From Solea solea (Eukaryota; Chordata; Actinopteri; Pleuronectiformes; Soleidae), in the NCBI RefSeq assembly GCF_958295425.1, contig NC_081147.1, positions 5,601,290 through 5,665,289 of the forward strand: a stretch of DNA of 64,000 nt, given 5' to 3'. The notes beneath the pieces were generated by a model, which was not told the origin of the DNA, did no database searches, and worked only from the letters and a program-made list of their open reading frames with translations. Below are positions 58,704-64,000 of the stretch, one piece after another. Position 1 is the first letter of the stretch; each line of letters starts with the position of its first letter. The translations under genes and the position numbers were made by a program.

Positions 58704-58748
58704 GTTATTCAAGTTTAAATACAACCATACTATTTAAACTTGAATAAC
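58704..58748. repeat. Perfect 18-bp inverted repeat with 9-base loop
   Basis: GTTATTCAAGTTTAAATA at 58704-58721 and its exact reverse complement at 58731-58748, separated by CAACCATAC. Confidence 0.9.
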
Positions 58749-59834
58749 TCCATTACGGTCCTAGGAAGACGAGCAAAGTGTCATCGGATGACGAGACCTA
58801 GCCGTGGGTACGCATTTAGTTGCAGTGCTACGTAAGGAAAAGAACGGGTTACAGCTGCTTCACCAGTGACCCTTGTTCTAAGACATCGGGTGGGTGAACT
58901 GATCTGGCATAAAGTGAATGGGAACACGTTTCAGGTGGCACTATGGAGCCAAAATTCAGGTAGAGGGATCTGGCCCATGCCTGGGGGCACTGTTCTGCTT
59001 ATTTCCAACCCAGACCACGAAGAGGAACACCTTACACCATATTGACATCACATATATAATGGTGATGTCATGACGGGTTGCTGTTTGATTGTAACGCTGT
59101 ACCTTCCACTTTGGGAACCACGTATCTAGATGATGTTGATGTGTAATCAGAAAGTCCCAGTGCGTATCATTACATGATAGATTGGTAGCATGAGAAGGAG
59201 GCTTTGCCTGCGTGCACAAAAAACCCCAGAGGTAATATTAATAATAGCAAAAATCATGGCAGACTCAAACCAACCCCTCTGCTTTGAGTACGAACCTCTC
59301 AGCATGCCAAAGTGCAAATCAAACTGTTCAAAGATATTGTTTGTCCCAGCCTCAATCAAACTGCTGCTGCTGCTGCACTATAATGCTAAATCTTAATGCA
59401 GTAAAGCAATGCACAATACACCAAACAAACAGGCACTTTAGCACTTAGCACTTCAATGCTTGAGAGATTCCTTTACAGCTATTTTGTTGCCAATGTCAAC
59501 GTTATATTCAAATGCCCCTTTTATGTTTCTGAGATGATTATTTGTTTTAAAATCTTCTTTTTAAAGAAGCAATGGTCTGGCATTGTGTAAAACGCTCTGT
59601 AGCACTGTACCAAAGACATATTCCCACTCACGAACAATAAAGTGCACCTTCCCCTCCTTTGGAGATCACTTGTGCTGTTACAGCACTCGAACTCGAACTG
59701 TCTTTGCCACTTACCTGCACTGTTTATTCTTGAACATACCAATACAAATGTATTACACTACAGTATATATCTGACTTCCATAAAAGTCATATTGATGCTG
59801 CTGATTTTTTTAAATATCTGACCGTATACCATTG
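58749..59834. other. Non-coding DNA, nothing recognised
   Basis: No gene or confident repeat was recognised. Confidence 0.4.
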
Positions 59835-60335
59835 TATCTTAATTACTGTATCTTATCTTATCTCATCTCATCAAATCTGATCTTAATTTATATTATCATA
59901 TCTCCTGGTATCTTATTGTCTCGTATTGTATCAAATCTCACTGTATCTCATGTCATTGCATCTTATCTCATCGTATCTTATCTAATAGTATCGTATTGTG
60001 TCTCATCTCCTAATCTTATCTTCCCTCATACATGTATCCCATATTCTCCTCTCAACTGTTCCCATCTTAATTTATCTTATCATACATCCTCCTGTCTCAT
60101 CTCATAGTATTGTGTATCATCTCATCCTATCTCATCGTATCTCATCCAGTGTTATCTAATCCTGTTTTTATCATGAGATAAAATGAGGATAAGATGAGAA
60201 GATGACACATTATTTTATCTTCTCTCATCAGTTCTCATCTGAATGTATCTTATCTCATCACATTGTACCTTATCTCATCATACCTCATCTCATGTCGTAT
60301 TTTATCTCATCTAATCTTATCAAATTATGTTTCTC
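59835..60335 (+). repeat. Degenerate ATCTY pentanucleotide satellite
   Basis: About 500 bases of TATCT/CATCT units (tatctcatct, atcttatctc), with a short inverted block of GATGAGATAA type at about 60170-60205. The 5-bp unit produces a repetitive SYLI/SHLI-like frame that is not a gene. Confidence 0.85.
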
Positions 60336-63300
60336 CTTATCATGCACTTATAATATTTACAGTAAGTAACTCAAGTTTCTAAAGAAATAATATAAGAGCT
60401 AATATAAAAAAGAAAAGGCACTCAAAGAGTACAAACTTCCTCAAAGGCCATTCATTTTCCATTTCACCACGAAAATCTGATAATTTCTTCCATAAACCGA
60501 CCTAACCTACATCCCCATAATAATTCATTAAATCTTTGTCTGATGTTGTTGTTCACAAACTGACAAACTAACCTAATAAAACCTAACCTATCACCCAGAG
60601 AACTAATTATAAACATGTAAAATATATTATAATGTAGCTTTGAAGACCCACATTTTGTAGTATTTATTTTTTAAGTCACTGTGCATAACTGTCATAAAAT
60701 AAAGGTGTAGATAAATAAAGTGATTGAGGCTTTCTGCTGTCCCCCTGCCTTGGATCCTGCTTGTGTTGCATTTTCTGGTTGGAAGGTTATCCAGATTTTA
60801 AAAATGTAAAACTTTGCAATGGCCCGGAAATATGACAAAATAATCAATTAGAAATCACATTTGTCTTTTTTAACCATTGCAGCAATTTCACGTGAGCACA
60901 GGTTCAAGTGGAGGGTACATGTACCTGCAAGATGCAGAATTTAATAGTCAGCTGTTCTGCACAGGTGAGGTGATGAAAAATGCAAGAGCCTGTCAGCTCA
61001 ACTTCCTGCTTATGTCATCGCTGGTCGGTTGCATGTTCATTGGGCAGGTCAGACAGACCCTCAAGAGCCTTTGTCTGAGTCCTGAATTACTCTGAAGCCT
61101 CTGAAGACTTGCTGTAACGCCTTTGCACATCAACAATGGCAAAAGGGATTCTGAGGTGACAGTCGGTGCAATGCCAAATGTTTTTATGACCAAAATACCA
61201 CATTACAGGTTGAAAACAACCAGCGTTTAGGAAGAAATAAGGGTACACTCTGCCACTGAACCACCTCAGGGTGGACTTTATCTTTTTTATTATGGACAAT
61301 CATTTTAAAAACCTTCATGTGACATTGACAACAATGTGCTTTCTGATTGGTTAGAAGTCAAAACAGAAAAATACTGACCTTGGTCTACAAAAAATAAAAA
61401 AGCCACACTTCCATTGCTGATGTGAAAGCTTGTGTTGACTGGACACAGTTTGAATGTTTAAATAATTACAGCATTAATGTGCAAATGAATTGCCTGACAT
61501 ATAATTAAAGACGTAAAGACGGCATTGTTTCAGGAAATACCTCCGTCCACACGGAACCACCTGAAATGGCTCAAAGCGCTGTAACACTACACCAAAAAGC
61601 GGGGAAGAAGTAAAAGTGAGGTGCATTTTTAGATGCTAGATTTTATCATGCACCATGTGGTGACAATATACTTTTACTGAAAAACAAAAACAAAAACAAA
61701 ATGCTGTTCTCCTGCTCTCCACTATGCACAGCTGAGTTGAGAGCACAGTCTCAGCTCTCAAGTTTATCCTTCTCAAGTCTCAGCTGGTACAGGGAGACCT
61801 TGCAAATTAACCAAAGCCAATTATCCAATTAAATTATTTGCATATTTATTGGCATGCACAAATAAACAGCTTTGTTTCAGTCTCAAATCCTCTTACATTT
61901 TTTTTTCCACCGTTGAGGAGTCATGCTGTGAACGCAGCTCTGGCTCTGTGCTGAACCTCACAGCATGGACTTTTACCTGTACCCCCACTGAAATGACTAG
62001 TTCTTCACAATAAAAGCATTGCACCAGTTTCTCCGTGTGAAGCCAATGTTATAGCTAAACAGTACATGCATAGGTGGAGTATGACTTTTGCGCTGGGGGG
62101 GGGCAAATATTTTTTAACCAACGGTACACAGTGCAACTAATGTGGCATGATATGCAGAGACTACAGAATTATCCCGTGCCTTGCCTGTGGACCTCCAAAC
62201 CAATGTCTTGTTTTCCCTTTACCTAACCTCACAACATGTCGACACCTTAAAATGTAATAATTTCCATTATAGGGACATGATTTGTGCCTCATAAGGAAGA
62301 CAAGTTCCCATGATGTGACTGTGTAATCAGATTTAGGTCCCCACAACATGAATAATACCTCGAACACACACACAAAATGTACTTTTACAATGTAATGTGC
62401 CCCCTCCTTCACATGTTTTTGTTTATCATCTGTGTGGAGAAGAACTGCCCTCACTGACATCTATGTGGACTTAAACATCTCAATAGAAGACATTGGTGAC
62501 AGATTGTGCCCCTGTAACCTGATGCCTTGCACGGGCCCCTTTTTTACCCCATTGCCATGTTTAGAAACACTGTTTTCATGCCCTGGTCCAGAGCGCCGTC
62601 CTTGCCCTTGGCTAAGGCATTAGCCCCAGAACAGGACTTGGTCCCCAGGCACTGGAGACTGACCTCCAAGTCGCCAGTTATATAAAGGGTGGGTCAAACG
62701 ATGAGGACAAGTTTCCTCACAGGGATAAATAAAGTAAACTTACTAAGGACCAGGGCTTGGACCTCTCTGGTTCCTGTGTCCATGGTGAATCCTTTTCCTC
62801 CAATGTTTGAATATCTGTTGGTGAGTGTCCACATTGTGGCACCTTTATTTTATGATGGTTGAGCCAGATGCCACACATTTTTTTCTGTTAGATTTTAATT
62901 TTCCCCGGCTCTTCAAAAACAAATCTGTATATCATAACGTGATCTAATAACTTATGCAGCGTCATATGCCTCTCTGCTGTCCACAAGCATCCACAGCATG
63001 GTCCAAACCCTCATACATACTAAACACATTCTACACCATAATCTTACATATCTTTCATAATACCTGCCGTGTCTGTGCATGATAGAGAACCACTAAACAG
63101 CCAAGGAAATGCTATTTGAAAAAAGAAAAGCACCGTGGACAGATGAGCAGCTTTAGCTCCACAGCTGGTGAGGAAGGAGCTCTTTCACACCAAGTGACGT
63201 CAGTGTGGTCCTGGTCCTCTTAACCTCACCTGGCTGGGACCACAGATGTTGTTTACTTGAAGAAAGGCGTGTGTCCAACCAGGCAGCATGTTCTACTTTC

Positions 63301-64000
63301 AGCCAACAGTGTTTGGCAGATGCTGTGGTTGTGGCTGCAGCTGCAACACAACACAACATACGCCTTTTTGGAAATGCCGATCCTGCCTTCTGTGCCTTGA
63401 CAGGTGAAACTCTCAGGGGCATGTATTAAACATGTTTGCTGAGGACTAATGCCCTCAGCTGGAGCAGTTGTGTCAACATGAGCTGAGGATTACATTCTCA
63501 AGTTAACTGGGCTTGGTTCTGCACATGGAAACTCAATCCAAACCAAAAATACCCTGCTCACGACGACGCTCAAATTAATTGGTTACTGTCGTATGGTTTA
63601 AAATGGATCCGCTAACTGCTGTTTTTCACCATCTGTGTAAACTTTGCAGCGTGATGGAATCATTTGGATGTAAAAAAAAAGCAAAAAAGGCCAAGAAACA
63701 TTGGGAAAAGAGGATACTGTATTATTTAGTGATCATGAGAACTGTTGCAATAAAACAATGGAGAATAAGGTGCAATCTGTTACAATAAGGCTTGATTATT
63801 GTTTTATAATTAGGTTAGTAAGTTGTTTGTTAGGCCTTTGGTAATCAATAATAAGATATATGAACAAATTAGATACAAATGGCAACAGTGATACGTTGCT
63901 TTGCGTGACAAATTTTTTTTTTAAATTAAAATACAGTTTAGACAGTTGTTCATTACTAAAATGAATGAGGATATTACAAAAAAGTCACATTATTTATTTC
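60336..64000. other. Non-coding DNA, nothing firmly recognised
   Basis: No exon or RNA gene was recognised. The segment 62270-62370 ('tttaggtccccacaacatga') may be a further copy of the repeat seen at 45241-45490. Frames at 62161-62460 and 63153-63429 lack domains and are opposed by frames on the other strand. Confidence 0.4.

Overview
The window looks like teleost fish nuclear DNA, probably from a spiny-rayed (percomorph) lineage. It is AT-rich with long TA, CA and AAT microsatellites. It carries the usual fish repeat mix: L2/Maui-like LINEs, tRNA-derived SINEs, hAT, Tc1 and Pogo relics, short MITEs and a Ty3/Gypsy LTR retrotransposon. I recognise no host protein-coding exon and no RNA gene, so this is intergenic or intronic sequence. 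These assignments come from reading motifs by eye, without database searches.

Layout. 1-25.5 kb: non-coding DNA with an 18-bp minisatellite (4.2-4.55 kb), two SINE or SINE-tail fragments, one repeat family in two inverted copies (1.87 and 12.5 kb), and a hAT element nested in the second copy with a perfect 8-bp target duplication. A second hAT-like element lies at 20.0 kb and a Tc1 relic at 21.4 kb. 25.5-35.4 kb: one complete 9.8-kb Ty3/Gypsy retrotransposon. 35.4-51.7 kb: mostly unrecognised non-coding DNA with a SINE, MITEs, a SINE in antisense and a collapsed Pogo-like transposase. 52.2-55.8 kb: a nested LINE cluster. 56-64 kb: a MITE-like element, a perfect 18-bp inverted repeat and a degenerate pentanucleotide satellite.

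The main object is the retrotransposon. Its LTRs of 1649 and 1646 bp match except for one 3-bp indel, it has an ATAG target duplication, and gag and pol are both open. Gag resembles the PNMA / ZCCHC12 family of domesticated vertebrate Gag genes: an RRM-like N-terminus, a PNMA-like capsid region and one CCHC knuckle. Pol runs protease, reverse transcriptase, RNase H, integrase, then a tail of about 280 residues, with no envelope gene. The two frames join at a textbook -1 frameshift signal, TTTAAAC directly before the gag stop, followed after 7 nt by two potential hairpins. The element therefore looks recent and possibly active. The closest thing here to a little-described system is this candidate source lineage for PNMA-type capsid genes, still inside a mobile element and apparently using -1 frameshifting.
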